DNA from: Nocardioides szechwanensis
Lineage (GTDB): Bacteria; Actinomycetota; Actinomycetes; Propionibacteriales; Nocardioidaceae
Assembly: GCF_900103935.1 (NCBI RefSeq)
Contig: NZ_FNIC01000002.1
Location: 248,001 to 312,000, forward strand
Reading direction: 5' to 3'
Length of the DNA: 64,000 bases
Shown here: positions 1 to 7,593 of the stretch, piece after piece
How positions within the stretch are numbered: position 1 is the stretch's first letter
How the letters are laid out: each line of letters begins with the position of its first letter
Made by a program: the position numbers and the translations under genes
The notes under the pieces: model-generated
The model's input: the letters and a program-made list of their open reading frames with translations, nothing else
What the model was told of the DNA's origin: nothing
The model's database searches: none

Positions 1-711
1 GGTCTCGAAGCTGGAGAAGTCGAGCCTGGGGGCCTGCAACCGTGCGCCCTCGGTGGCCCGTCCGGCGCGTGCACCGACGCTCCAAGGCCGGTCCGACTTC
101 CCCCTGATGTCGAACCGGTCGCGCCCGTGCCCACCCCGCACTCTCACGGCTGCTCCCCGGGGCCCGGTGTGGGTGATGCGGAGGTTGATGGCGTCTGCGC
201 CAGGGCCCAGGTCCACGAGGTCGGGGCGCGGACCTGGGCGCTCGTCGCCCAACCCCACGGAGTCGTCGCCGCCCCGCGTGCGCACGCGGTCCCTCCCTCC
301 GCCTGCGAGGTGCACTGAGTCGGGTCCAGGCCCGCCCCAGTAGGTGTCGTCACCTCCCTGCAGGCTCGCCACCACGCGCCGGGTCCCGAGAGCGCTGGCG
401 TCGATCCGGTCGTCGCCCGGCCCGTCGTGCACCAGCACCCAGCTGCTCGGATTCTCGGCGAGCCCGGTGATACAGATCAGGTCATCGCCGCCGAGCGCCT
501 CGATGCGGCCAGCACCGTTGCTCACGATGACGTCCCGCCGTGGCGTGCCCTTCAGGCGGGTCGCCGGACTGCCGACGAGCGTCGCGCGTTCACCCAGGCA
601 CGTGGCGACAGGAGCGGAGTCAGTGACACCTGAGGCCGTCGGCGGGAGCAGGCCCAAGGTCAGCATGGCGGCAACCGGCACGGTGAGTGCGAGCTTGGTG
701 CGTACGGTCAT
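1..711 (-). CDS. Secreted RTX-like (calcium-binding repeat) protein, 3' end cut off by window
   Basis: Only the first 237 residues are present; the gene runs off the left edge without a stop. The ATG at 711 follows AGGAGG closely. Residues 1-28 form a signal peptide (hydrophobic core LALTVPVAAML, likely cleavage after TASG). From about residue 65 the chain is full of Gly/Asp turns (GGDDLI, GPGDDRI, GGDDTY, GGGRDRV, GGDDSV, GGHGRDRF), the style of haemolysin-type calcium-binding nonapeptides, but with irregular spacing and degenerate copies. The family normally forms a calcium-stabilised beta-roll outside the cell. No catalytic domain is visible in the part seen, so it is called only as a secreted beta-roll protein. 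Confidence 0.8.
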   Translation of the reverse strand, partial: MTVRTKLALTVPVAAMLTLGLLPPTASGVTDSAPVATCLGERATLVGSPATRLKGTPRRDVIVSNGAGRIEALGGDDLICITGLAENPSSWVLVHDGPGDDRIDASALGTRRVVASLQGGDDTYWGGPGPDSVHLAGGGRDRVRTRGGDDSVGLGDERPGPRPDLVDLGPGADAINLRITHTGPRGAAVRVRGGHGRDRFDIRGKSDRPWSVGARAGRATEGARLQAPRLDFSSFET

Positions 712-825
712 CAGCCTCCTCGTCACGTGGCTGGCGCCGCGTGTCCCTCGACAGCAGGCGCGAAAGCCGAACCGGCCGGTCACTGGCGCCCCGGCTGCCC
801 CAAGAGTGCTGCTGGAGGTGGCGCA

Positions 826-843
826 CTCACCCGGAAGGGTGAG
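826..843. repeat. Perfect 7-bp stem-loop between divergent genes
   Basis: CTCACCC and GGGTGAG pair perfectly around a GGAA loop. It lies in the 178-bp space between the divergent RTX-like and LuxR genes and could be a leader hairpin of either transcript. It has no T-run, so it is not called a terminator. Confidence 0.4.
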
Positions 844-857
844 GGTGGGGAATGGTA

Positions 858-874
858 CGAACTCGAAAAGTTCG
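858..874. promoter_or_regulatory. Candidate operator, inverted repeat CGAACT-N5-AGTTCG
   Basis: Two perfect 6-bp arms (858-863 and 869-874) separated by five bases lie 16 bp ahead of the LuxR-family start codon. This suits an autoregulator site or another repressor. It resembles half of an actinobacterial SOS box, but the 5-bp spacing does not fit LexA. The binding protein is unknown. Confidence 0.35.
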
Positions 875-889
875 CCAGAATTGCCCCTT

Positions 890-1519
890 ATGAGCAGCGT
901 CCCTGTTGCCCTCGCGGTGGTCAGCGACAGTGTCGTGGTGGCCGAGGGTTTCGTGTCCGTGCTGGCGTTCGGGGCCGCAGATCTCGACTTCGACCTCCAG
1001 CTGGTCCCGCCGGAGATGTCGGACGCTGCCGACGTGGTCCTGTACGACGTCACGGGGCTGCACGACGGCCACGAGCTGGTGCTGCGGCGGCTGGTGAAGG
1101 CCGACGGAGCGGTCGTTGTAGCGATCGGTGCCGCCTCCCGTGAGGACCTCACCGCCCGGGCCCTCGAGCTGGGTGCGGTGGGGTTCCTGCCGATGACCGC
1201 GGAGGCGGAGGAGATCATCGAGGGGATCCGGAAGGCTGCGGCCGGGGTGCTGGGCGACGACGGTCGGCACACGCTCGATGCGATCGACCAGGGTCAGCCG
1301 GCCGGGCTGACCGAGCGTGAGACCGATGTCCTGCGGCTGATCACCCTGGGGTTGAACAACACCGAGATCGCGGGCGATCTCTTCGTCTCGATCAACACGG
1401 TCAAGACCTACATCCGGTCGCTCTACCGCAAGATCGGCGCCACCAGCCGGGCCCATGCCGTGTCCTGGGCCATGCAACGCGGCTTCGCGCGCCGCGCGGA
1501 CACCGAGTTCGGGGCCTAG
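890..1519 (+). CDS. LuxR/NarL-family regulator with degenerate receiver domain
   Basis: A 209-residue DNA-binding regulator. The C-terminal ~70 residues are a clear LuxR/NarL helix-turn-helix (LTERETDVLRL, then NTEIAGDLFVSINTVKTYI). The first ~115 residues resemble a response-regulator receiver, with an Asp kept at the phosphoacceptor strand (VVLYDV). However, the usual acidic pair near the N terminus is reduced to one Asp (VVSDS), and the conserved Lys after the fifth strand is absent (GFLPMTAEAEE). Phosphorylation by a kinase is therefore doubtful. ATG 890 was chosen because in-frame sequence upstream does not look protein coding. No cognate kinase is adjacent. The stop overlaps that of the next gene by four bases, convergently. 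Confidence 0.85.
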   Translation: MSSVPVALAVVSDSVVVAEGFVSVLAFGAADLDFDLQLVPPEMSDAADVVLYDVTGLHDGHELVLRRLVKADGAVVVAIGAASREDLTARALELGAVGFLPMTAEAEEIIEGIRKAAAGVLGDDGRHTLDAIDQGQPAGLTERETDVLRLITLGLNNTEIAGDLFVSINTVKTYIRSLYRKIGATSRAHAVSWAMQRGFARRADTEFGA

Positions 1520-2601
1520 GCGCCGCTCGGACCGACGTACGTCCCACGGCCGGTCGGCAACGGGAGATCGAGCGTCGTGCGGATGCCCGGCGCCGCGGCG
1601 CGGACGTCGGGGATCGCGTTCACGATCCGGCCGCAGGCGGCCACGATCGCGGCGTGGTTGTGGTCGCCGTGCTCGCTGCTGGGGACGACGTCGACGACGT
1701 AGCTCGGCTCGCCGGTGATCTCGATCCGGTAGGCACCGCCGCCGGAGGAGGGGCGCGCCCAGTCGGGGCGCAGGTCGTCGCGGGTCCGGGTGACGTGCTC
1801 GACGACGATCGCGGGGTGGCCGTCGACCAGGCCGCTGATCGAGAAGTGGAGGGCGGCGATGGTGCCCTTCTCGATCCGGCCGGCGGCGATGTCGTAGCTC
1901 TCCGGCGCCGGCTCGGCCTCCCAGAACTCCACGATCTCGTCGACCTCGATGCCGAGACCGCTGGCCATCATCCGGATCGCGGTGCCCCAGGCCAGCGCGA
2001 GCACGCCGGGCAGGAACAGCAGCGGGGTCGAGTCGACCGGGCTGCCGAAGCCCATCAGGTCGAACATCACCTCGGTGCCGTCGTACGTCGCGTAGTCGGC
2101 CAGCTCGTAGCACTTGATCTGCTCGATCCGCTGGCACGTGCTGGCCAGCGCCAGCGGCACCAGGTCGCTGGCGAAGCCGGGGTCCACCCCGGTGATGTAC
2201 ACCGAGGCCTGGCCGGCCTGCGCGGAGGCCTCGACCTTGTCGATCACCTTCTGGGGCATGGTGCCCCACGGGTACTGCAGCGTCCCCGGCGCCGACCCCA
2301 CGACGTCGATGCCCGCCTCGAGCAGCCGGCGTACGTCGTTGGTGGCCGCGACCGGACGGGTGTCGCCCATCGCGCAGTAGACGACGCACTCGGGGCCGGC
2401 CGCGATCAGTGCGTCGAGGTCGCCGACTGCGGAGATCCCGGTGACCACCTCGACGCCGGCGAGCTCGCCGGCGTCCTTGCCGACCTTGTCCGCACTGGAC
2501 GTGGAGACCGCCACCAGCTCGAACCGGTCGTCGGCGATGAGCTGGCGCAGCGTGAGCATGCCGGCGTTGCCGGTGGCTACCTGGGCGACGCGGATGGTCA
2601 T
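1516..2601 (-). CDS. NAD(P)H-dependent dehydrogenase, dihydrodipicolinate-reductase-like
   Basis: A 361-residue protein with an N-terminal Rossmann fold (VAQVATGNAGMLTLRQL, residues 5-21). It belongs to the large actinobacterial family annotated as dihydrodipicolinate reductase or NAD(P)H-dependent amine dehydrogenase, related to 2,4-diaminopentanoate dehydrogenase. It is not DapB: it is longer and lacks the DapB substrate motif. Members often lie in steroid or lipid catabolic clusters, but the substrate is unknown. The ATG at 2601 has AGGAG five bases upstream. It diverges from an SDR gene, with a KstR-like operator between them, so the two are probably co-regulated. Confidence 0.8.
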   Translation of the reverse strand: MTIRVAQVATGNAGMLTLRQLIADDRFELVAVSTSSADKVGKDAGELAGVEVVTGISAVGDLDALIAAGPECVVYCAMGDTRPVAATNDVRRLLEAGIDVVGSAPGTLQYPWGTMPQKVIDKVEASAQAGQASVYITGVDPGFASDLVPLALASTCQRIEQIKCYELADYATYDGTEVMFDLMGFGSPVDSTPLLFLPGVLALAWGTAIRMMASGLGIEVDEIVEFWEAEPAPESYDIAAGRIEKGTIAALHFSISGLVDGHPAIVVEHVTRTRDDLRPDWARPSSGGGAYRIEITGEPSYVVDVVPSSEHGDHNHAAIVAACGRIVNAIPDVRAAAPGIRTTLDLPLPTGRGTYVGPSGA

Positions 2602-2615
2602 GGGGTCTCCTGAAC

Positions 2616-2629
2616 TGGAACGTGTTCTA
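2616..2629. promoter_or_regulatory. KstR-like operator (TNNAACNNGTTNNA)
   Basis: TGGAACGTGTTCTA matches the published KstR consensus TNNAACNNGTTNNA at every fixed position. It lies between the divergent starts at 2601 and 2661. A possible -10 for the rightward gene is TGTTAT (2645-2650), about 10 bp before its ATG, so bound repressor would sit at about the -35. The TetR protein encoded at 3415 is an equally possible binder, since AACNNGTT cores are common to TetR operators. Confidence 0.5.
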
Positions 2630-2660
2630 CCTGTTGGAAAACGATGTTATCGTCTCGCGC

Positions 2661-3398
2661 ATGGGACGTGTAGACGGCAAGGTCGCGCTGATCAGCGGCG
2701 GCGCCCGCAACATCGGCGGAGCCAGCGCCCGGTTGCTCGTGGCCGAGGGCGCGAAGGTCGTCATCGGTGACCTCCTCGACGAGGAGGGCGCCGCCCTGGC
2801 CGACGAGCTGGGTGACAGTGCGCGCTACCTCCACCTCGACGTCACCAGCGACGCCGACTGGAAGAGCGCCGTCGCGTTCACGGTCGCGGAGTTCGGCAGC
2901 CTCGACGTGCTCTTCAACAACGCCGGCATCTTCAACGGCGGCCAGCTCCAGCGTTACAAGCAGGAGCTCTGGCAGGCGATGCTCGACGTCAACCTGACCG
3001 GCCCCTTCCTCGGCACCCGAGCGGCCGCCGACGCGATGATCGCCTCCGGCGGCGGCTCGATCATCAACACCTCCTCGATCGAGGGCCTGCGCGGCACGCC
3101 GTGGGCGCACGGCTACGTCGCCTCCAAGTGGGGGCTGACCGGCCTCACCAAGTCGACCGCGCTGGAGCTCGCACCTCACGGCATCCGGGTCAACTCGATC
3201 CACCCGGGACGGATCAGCACGCCGGCCACCGACGCGATGCCGGTCGACCTGATCCCGATCCCGCTCGGCCGACCCGGGCTGCCCGAGGAGGTCGCGGCCT
3301 TCGTGCTGTTCCTGGCGAGCGACGAGTCGTCGTTCGCCACCGGGGCCGAGTTCGTGGTCGACGGCGGCACCGTCACTGCCATCCCGACCAAGATCTGA
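2661..3398 (+). CDS. SDR-family NAD(P)-dependent oxidoreductase
   Basis: A classical short-chain dehydrogenase of 245 residues. It shows the cofactor loop GGARNIGGAS near the N terminus (Asn where Gly is commoner), NNAG after the fourth strand, catalytic Ser in NTSSIEG, Tyr-Lys in YVASK, and the C-terminal ...FVVDGG typical of 3-oxoacyl-ACP-reductase-like SDRs. The start is set at 2661 because residues before MGRVDGKVALI are not family-like and span the operator. No ribosome site is visible, so a leaderless message is likely. It is followed 16 bp later by a TetR gene, probably in the same transcript. Substrate unknown; a hydroxy-steroid or acyl group would suit the KstR-like site. Confidence 0.85.
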   Translation: MGRVDGKVALISGGARNIGGASARLLVAEGAKVVIGDLLDEEGAALADELGDSARYLHLDVTSDADWKSAVAFTVAEFGSLDVLFNNAGIFNGGQLQRYKQELWQAMLDVNLTGPFLGTRAAADAMIASGGGSIINTSSIEGLRGTPWAHGYVASKWGLTGLTKSTALELAPHGIRVNSIHPGRISTPATDAMPVDLIPIPLGRPGLPEEVAAFVLFLASDESSFATGAEFVVDGGTVTAIPTKI

Positions 3399-3414
3399 GC
3401 AGCGCCGTACGCCG

Positions 3415-3957
3415 ATGAGCCGGCCACCGCTGAGCGCCGAGCAGATCTACGCCGAGTCGCTGCGCATCCTGGACGAGGAGGGGCTCAAGGGCCTCAACGC
3501 GCGCAACCTGACGGGCCGGCTCTCCTGCTCGACCAAGACGCTCTACGCGCTCGTCGGCAACCGCGACGCGATGGTCCGCGGCGTCGTGGCGCACGCGTTC
3601 GCGGGGATGGACCTGGAGTTCAGGCCTGGCCCCGACTGGCAGACCAGCATCGGGAACTGGACCCGGACCCTGCGATCAGCGCTGCTTGCCCGGCCCTACC
3701 TGGGCAGCCTGATGACCCTCGAGGACCGGGATGCCACGGTGGCGTACGTCGTACGCCTGGTGGACGCCCTGGTCGCGCACGGCTTCCGGAGACGCCTCGC
3801 GATCGAGGTCGCCGGAAACGTCGGTCACTGGACCATCGCCTCATCGTTGCTGGACCTCCGCGCCCCGGGCGAGTGGGACCACCCCGAGCGGTTCGAGGCG
3901 ACGCTCGGGTGGTTGGTCAGCGGCATCGAGGTGGCTCACCCCGGCGGCGGGTCGTAG
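3415..3957 (+). CDS. TetR/AcrR-family transcriptional regulator
   Basis: 180 residues. The N-terminal helix-turn-helix reads IYAESLRILDEEGLKGLNAR then CSTKTLYALVGNRDAMV, the usual TetR layout, followed by an all-helical ligand-binding region that I cannot assign to a ligand class. It lies 16 bp after the SDR gene and probably controls the divergent SDR/dehydrogenase pair through the operator at 2616-2629. Its 3' end overlaps the convergent hypothetical gene by 22 bp. Confidence 0.85.
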   Translation: MSRPPLSAEQIYAESLRILDEEGLKGLNARNLTGRLSCSTKTLYALVGNRDAMVRGVVAHAFAGMDLEFRPGPDWQTSIGNWTRTLRSALLARPYLGSLMTLEDRDATVAYVVRLVDALVAHGFRRRLAIEVAGNVGHWTIASSLLDLRAPGEWDHPERFEATLGWLVSGIEVAHPGGGS

Positions 3958-4292
3958 CGCAGCGACCACCAGTAGCGCCCGCGGTCGGCCCGGCGCTTCC
4001 AGCCCGCACTCAGGAGATTGGTGTCCAGCTCGTTGAGCCGCTGGTGGGCCAGGTCGGTCCACTCGTTGGGCTCGGTCTGGCGCTCGAGGTCCTCGGTGGG
4101 CAGTACCGGGAAGGTGGCCCCCACGGCGGCGTGCTCGGAGGCGTCGTGCTCCGGGTCGTCGGGAGCCGCGACGAAGCGGTACGGCGGGCCGCCACCCGCC
4201 CCGATCACCGCGCCCAGGACCGCGCGGACCCAGGAGTGCTTGCCGAGCTGTTCCAGGTGGATCTGGACCACGGCATCCCGCGCGTTCGTCAT
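3936..4292 (-). CDS. Hypothetical protein, 118 aa
   Basis: No family recognised. The start ATG at 4292 has GGAGG eight bases upstream; longer in-frame starts have no such site. The protein is soluble and moderately acidic, with a helical-looking N-terminal half (ARDAVVQIHLEQLGKHSWVR), a central Pro/Asp-rich loop and a C terminus rich in aromatic and basic residues (GRYWWSLRYD). No signal peptide, membrane segment or Cys is present. It diverges from the epimerase gene and converges with TetR. The reading frame shows normal third-position GC bias, so it is probably real. Confidence 0.6.
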   Translation of the reverse strand: MTNARDAVVQIHLEQLGKHSWVRAVLGAVIGAGGGPPYRFVAAPDDPEHDASEHAAVGATFPVLPTEDLERQTEPNEWTDLAHQRLNELDTNLLSAGWKRRADRGRYWWSLRYDPPPG

Positions 4293-4412
4293 CGTCGTCG
4301 CCTCCATCGCCGAAGGAACAAGGCTCCTCATCTCAACTTCTTCCCTGCGGTCGGGGGCGGCCAGAGGCTTTGGTCCCTGGTGACGCGAGCCATGCCGTCG
4401 CAGAGTGGTGGT

Positions 4413-5225
4413 ATGGCAGACCAGTGGCTCACGGGGCCGGTCGTGGTCACCGGCGCGTCGGGACAGGTGGGCGCCGCCCTGCAGGAGCGGCTGTCTGGTC
4501 TCCCCAACGACGTGCGTCCGATCGGTCGCCGCGACGACCTCACTGCCGCTGTCCGGGACGCGGACGTCGTGGTGCACCTGGCGGGGACGCTCCGGCCGAG
4601 GCGCCCCGACACCTACGCGAGCTCCAACCTCGAGACGGCCGAGGCGGTCGTCGCCGCGCTGGTGGGGTCGTCGGTACGCCGCGTCGTCACCCTGTCCTAC
4701 CTCGACGCCGACCCGGCCTCGGGCAACCTCTACCTGCGGCTCAAGGCCGAGGCCGAGCAGCGGCTGGAGGCGACCGGGGTGCCGACCGTCGTACTCCGGG
4801 CGGCGCACATCTACGGGGACGCGAGCCGGCCAGGGCCCACGGCCGAGGCGATGCTCTCGCGCGGAGGCAAGCCGGTCTCAGTCCTGGGCTCGGGCGGCCA
4901 GCGCTGGGCGTGGGTCGCCAACCGCGACGTGGTGGAGGCACTGACCCACGCGGCACTCGACCCGTCGACGCCGACGGGGACCTACGAGCTCGCCGGGCCG
5001 CGGGCGCTCACGGTCGACGATTTCGTGCGGCAGGTCAACGGAGCCCACGTCCGGGTCCGGCACCTGAACGACCCGATGGCCCGGGTGCTGAGCCGCGTGC
5101 TGCCGTCACTGCCGGCACCGCTGGTCGACGTGATGCTCCGCGACTGTGTGCCGACGGGCGACCCCGCCGACACCGCGTCTCGCTTCGGCTTCGAGCTGCA
5201 CGACCTCGACGCCGAATGGACTTAA
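4413..5225 (+). CDS. NAD(P)-binding epimerase/reductase-like protein (extended SDR)
   Basis: A 270-residue atypical or extended SDR. The N-terminal nucleotide motif is VVVTGASGQVG, then VVVHLAGTLRP; the later YLRLKAEAEQ and VLRAAHIYGD match the active-site region and substrate strand of NAD-dependent epimerases and NmrA-like proteins. The Tyr-x-x-x-Lys appears as YLRLK. The substrate could be a nucleotide sugar, a quinone subunit or another small molecule; nothing nearby decides. ATG 4413 puts the Rossmann motif at the expected place; ATG 4392 in the same frame is an alternative. Its TAA stop forms the first arm bases of the CsoR-type palindrome controlling the next gene. Confidence 0.75.
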   Translation: MADQWLTGPVVVTGASGQVGAALQERLSGLPNDVRPIGRRDDLTAAVRDADVVVHLAGTLRPRRPDTYASSNLETAEAVVAALVGSSVRRVVTLSYLDADPASGNLYLRLKAEAEQRLEATGVPTVVLRAAHIYGDASRPGPTAEAMLSRGGKPVSVLGSGGQRWAWVANRDVVEALTHAALDPSTPTGTYELAGPRALTVDDFVRQVNGAHVRVRHLNDPMARVLSRVLPSLPAPLVDVMLRDCVPTGDPADTASRFGFELHDLDAEWT

Positions 5226-5244
5226 CCCCCCGGGGGGTTATACT
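5217..5244 (+). promoter_or_regulatory. Promoter of the DUF2892 gene
   Basis: TGGACT (-35, 5217-5222) and TATACT (-10, 5239-5244) are separated by 16 bp, about 50 bp before the ATG at 5294. The CsoR-type palindrome fills the spacer, giving a repressor-controlled promoter by position. Confidence 0.5.
5223..5240. promoter_or_regulatory. CsoR-family type operator, perfect 18-bp palindrome TAAC6G6TTA
   Basis: TAACCCCCCGGGGGGTTA is perfectly symmetric. A/T-flanked C-run/G-run palindromes are the known operators of CsoR/RcnR/CstR-family repressors. It fills the spacer between a likely -35 (TGGACT, 5217-5222) and a -10 (TATACT, 5239-5244), so occupancy would block transcription of the DUF2892 gene. 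A CsoR-like gene lies 13.5 kb away at 18736 but may not be the cognate repressor. Confidence 0.6.
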
Positions 5245-5293
5245 TCAGTTCGATGGTGTCGCCCCTGGACGCCCGAAGACCTGGAGTTGCTTG

Positions 5294-5497
5294 ATGAATC
5301 TCGACCGCGCGGTGCTGACGCTGGCCGGCAGCATGGTCCTCGTCAGCGCGCTGATGGCCGCCCTGGTCTCGTCGTGGTGGCTGCTGCTGACGGCGTTCGT
5401 CGGCCTCAACCTGCTGCAGTCGAGCTTCACGGGCTTCTGCCCGGCAGCCCTCGTGTTCCGGCGCTTCGGAGTGACCAGCGGCTGCGCGTTCCGTTAG
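5294..5497 (+). CDS. Small DUF2892/YgaP-like membrane protein
   Basis: 67 residues: MNLDRAVLTLAGS start, one long hydrophobic stretch (about 10-45, with LVSALMAALVSSWWLLL), then the family ending FTGFCPAALVFRR...GCAF. This matches the DUF2892 inner-membrane domain, found alone or fused to rhodanese (YgaP) and usually linked to sulfide, persulfide or thiosulfate handling. Two Cys residues are kept (FC and GC). GGAG lies seven bases before the ATG. The gene stands alone behind a CsoR-type operator, which suits control by a persulfide- or metal-sensing CsoR/CstR-like repressor. No rhodanese or sulfide dioxygenase gene is adjacent. Confidence 0.8.
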   Translation: MNLDRAVLTLAGSMVLVSALMAALVSSWWLLLTAFVGLNLLQSSFTGFCPAALVFRRFGVTSGCAFR

Positions 5498-5519
5498 CTG
5501 AACAGGCGGCACGCCGAGT

Positions 5520-5569
5520 GGGTCGTGTGTGTCAGGGAGCGCCACAGCGCACTGTCAGGCACACGACCC
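5520..5569. terminator. Long hairpin between convergent genes
   Basis: A 10-bp perfect stem (GGGTCGTGTG at 5520-5529, CACACGACCC at 5560-5569) encloses a 30-base loop that carries TGTCAGG twice. It lies between the ends of the DUF2892 and histidine-kinase genes. It could end both transcripts, though there is no T-run. Confidence 0.45.
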
Positions 5570-5603
5570 GAGGCCCGCGCGCGAGGACTTCAATCACCGT
5601 GGG

Positions 5604-7559
5604 TCAGCGAGGTGTGGTCCGGCTGAGCGGCAGGCGGACGGTGAAGGTGCTGCCCTCGCCGAGCTCCGACTCCAGCCGGATCGAGCCGCCGTGGCGCTGG
5701 AGGATGCGGCGCACGATGCTCAGCCCCAGGCCCGTGCCGGGCAGGGCGAGTGCGTCGGGGTTGGTGGTCCTGAAGAACTCGGTGAACAGCTCCTCCTGGT
5801 CCGGCTTGCTGATGCCCATGCCGGTGTCCTTGACGACCAGCCGCACGAAGCGGTCGGTGCGCTCGGTCGACACCGTGACAGACCCGCCCGTCCGCGTGTA
5901 CTTCACCGCGTTGCCGACCAGGTTGAGCGCCACCCGCTCGAGCTCGTCGCGGTCGCCGCTGATGAGCAGCGGCCCCCCATGAGGTACGACGGTCAGGTCG
6001 ACGCCCTGCTCTTCCGCGGGCGGCCGGAACGCGGCGACCGCGTCCAGGGCCGCCTGGTGCAGGTCGACGACGGTGGAGGTGGGGGCCGGTGAGTTGGCGT
6101 CGGTGAGCTTCTTGAGCGTGAGCAGGTCGTCGATCAGCGTCATCACCCGCTCGAGGTTGCGGAAGATGACGCTGAAGCTGGCCGGCGTCGCCGAGCGCGG
6201 GTCGTCCTCGATCAGCTCGAGGTGGCCGGCGATGGACGTCAGCGGCGTGCGCAGCTCGTGCGACACCGTGGAGATCAGGTCGCTCTTGTAGTGGTCAAGC
6301 GACTCCAGCTGCCCGACCAGGATCCGCTCGCGCTCGAGGAGTCGAGCGTTGAGGATCGCCTGGCCGAGGTTGCGTGCGATCTGGCCCGCGGCCTGGACCT
6401 CGTGGGGAGAGAAGTCGCCGCTGCCGGCCGCGCGTACGGCGGCGAGGTAGCCAAGGCAGTCGGGTCCGGTGCCGACGGGCGCGAGCAGGATGGTGCCGGC
6501 GCCGAGCGGCCGGAGGTAGTCCGCCATGAGCCGGTGCTCGGGGTCGGCGGGGTCCTGACGCGTCGAGGGGCGGGGGACCCAGCCCGCGGCCCCACCGGCG
6601 ACCGGGATCCGCTCACCGGAGGCGAGGCTGGGACCGGCCGGGAAGAGGGCGCGGTCGGTCAGGCTGACCGGCTCGTTCTCGGCGGCTCCGACCACACCGT
6701 CCTCGTCAAGCCGGGCGAGGGCCACGTCACCGGTGGCCCAGGCGTTGCGTGCGGCCCGGGAGACGGCCTCCATCAACAGAGGGGAGGCGGGCTGGGCCGA
6801 GTCGTTCGGCCACCTCGCGCCGTGGCCGGTGGTGGAGTCTCCGTCGCCGAAGGCGCGGAGCCAGACGTGGTCGGCACTCAGCGTCCGGGCGATCTCGCCC
6901 ACGGTGCCCTGGATGATCTGCTGCACGTCAAGAGACCGCGCGGCGCGGCCGTGCAGCGACTCCACGGCGGTCGCCAGGCGTACCTGCTCCTCGAGCTCGG
7001 TGGCGCGGCGGGCGTTGTGGAGCGCGACGCCCGCGAGGTCGGCGTACATCTCGAGCAGCTCGCGCCGCGCCTGGTCCGGACGCTTCCCGTCGACGGGGAG
7101 GTCGACCGAGAGCAGGCCGAGCAGCTCGCCGGCGGGCGAGCGCAGGGGCGAGCGCAGGGTGTCCTCGGGGCGCCAGCGGTCGGGATCCGGCTCGGAGTCA
7201 CCGTCGGGCACGACCTCGGGAGGGATCCACCCGAGGACCTCACCGTTGAGCCGCTCGGCCGGGATGAAGAGGAGCGAGCCCCACTGCTCGGCGAGCTCGA
7301 GCTCCGACTCCATCGCCGACAGCGGGACCCGGGCACCGAGCAGCAGCTCGCGCGCCTCGGCGCTGCCGGCCACCGCGGCGACCTGGAAGTGCAGGTCCCG
7401 CGTGAGGTAGCTGATCGCCGCGACCTCGAAGCCGACCGCCTGGGCGACCCCTTCGGCAACGGCCAGCAGGACGGACTCGACGTCGGCGCCACCGTTGATG
7501 CGCCGCATGATCTGGTAGATCGGCCTCAGATCGCCGACCTGTGCACGGACCGGACTCAA
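5604..7559 (-). CDS. GAF-domain sensor histidine kinase
   Basis: About 651 residues, cytoplasmic, with no membrane segment. Two GAF-like sensor regions (about residues 20-185 and 205-405) are followed by a HisKA dimerisation helix with phosphoacceptor His near residue 434 (STVSHELRTPLTS) and a full HATPase domain: N box NLVGNAVKY, G1 DTGMGI, G2 GTGLGLSIV. It autophosphorylates on His and should pass phosphate to a response regulator that is not adjacent. The frame is open to 7628, but that overlaps the upstream gene. A TTG at 7559 with GGAGG five bases ahead is the best start, with GTG 7565 as alternative. It is the last gene of a leftward run after the PPOX gene. Confidence 0.85.
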   Translation of the reverse strand: MSPVRAQVGDLRPIYQIMRRINGGADVESVLLAVAEGVAQAVGFEVAAISYLTRDLHFQVAAVAGSAEARELLLGARVPLSAMESELELAEQWGSLLFIPAERLNGEVLGWIPPEVVPDGDSEPDPDRWRPEDTLRSPLRSPAGELLGLLSVDLPVDGKRPDQARRELLEMYADLAGVALHNARRATELEEQVRLATAVESLHGRAARSLDVQQIIQGTVGEIARTLSADHVWLRAFGDGDSTTGHGARWPNDSAQPASPLLMEAVSRAARNAWATGDVALARLDEDGVVGAAENEPVSLTDRALFPAGPSLASGERIPVAGGAAGWVPRPSTRQDPADPEHRLMADYLRPLGAGTILLAPVGTGPDCLGYLAAVRAAGSGDFSPHEVQAAGQIARNLGQAILNARLLERERILVGQLESLDHYKSDLISTVSHELRTPLTSIAGHLELIEDDPRSATPASFSVIFRNLERVMTLIDDLLTLKKLTDANSPAPTSTVVDLHQAALDAVAAFRPPAEEQGVDLTVVPHGGPLLISGDRDELERVALNLVGNAVKYTRTGGSVTVSTERTDRFVRLVVKDTGMGISKPDQEELFTEFFRTTNPDALALPGTGLGLSIVRRILQRHGGSIRLESELGEGSTFTVRLPLSRTTPR

Positions 7560-7593
7560 CGCCACCTCCCGAAAGAGCGACCAGTCTCGCAGG

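Noticed and set aside
827..2389. 520-codon minus-strand frame overlapping LuxR and the dehydrogenase
   Set aside because: Shifted-frame and antisense artefact; contains stretches that mirror the real genes.
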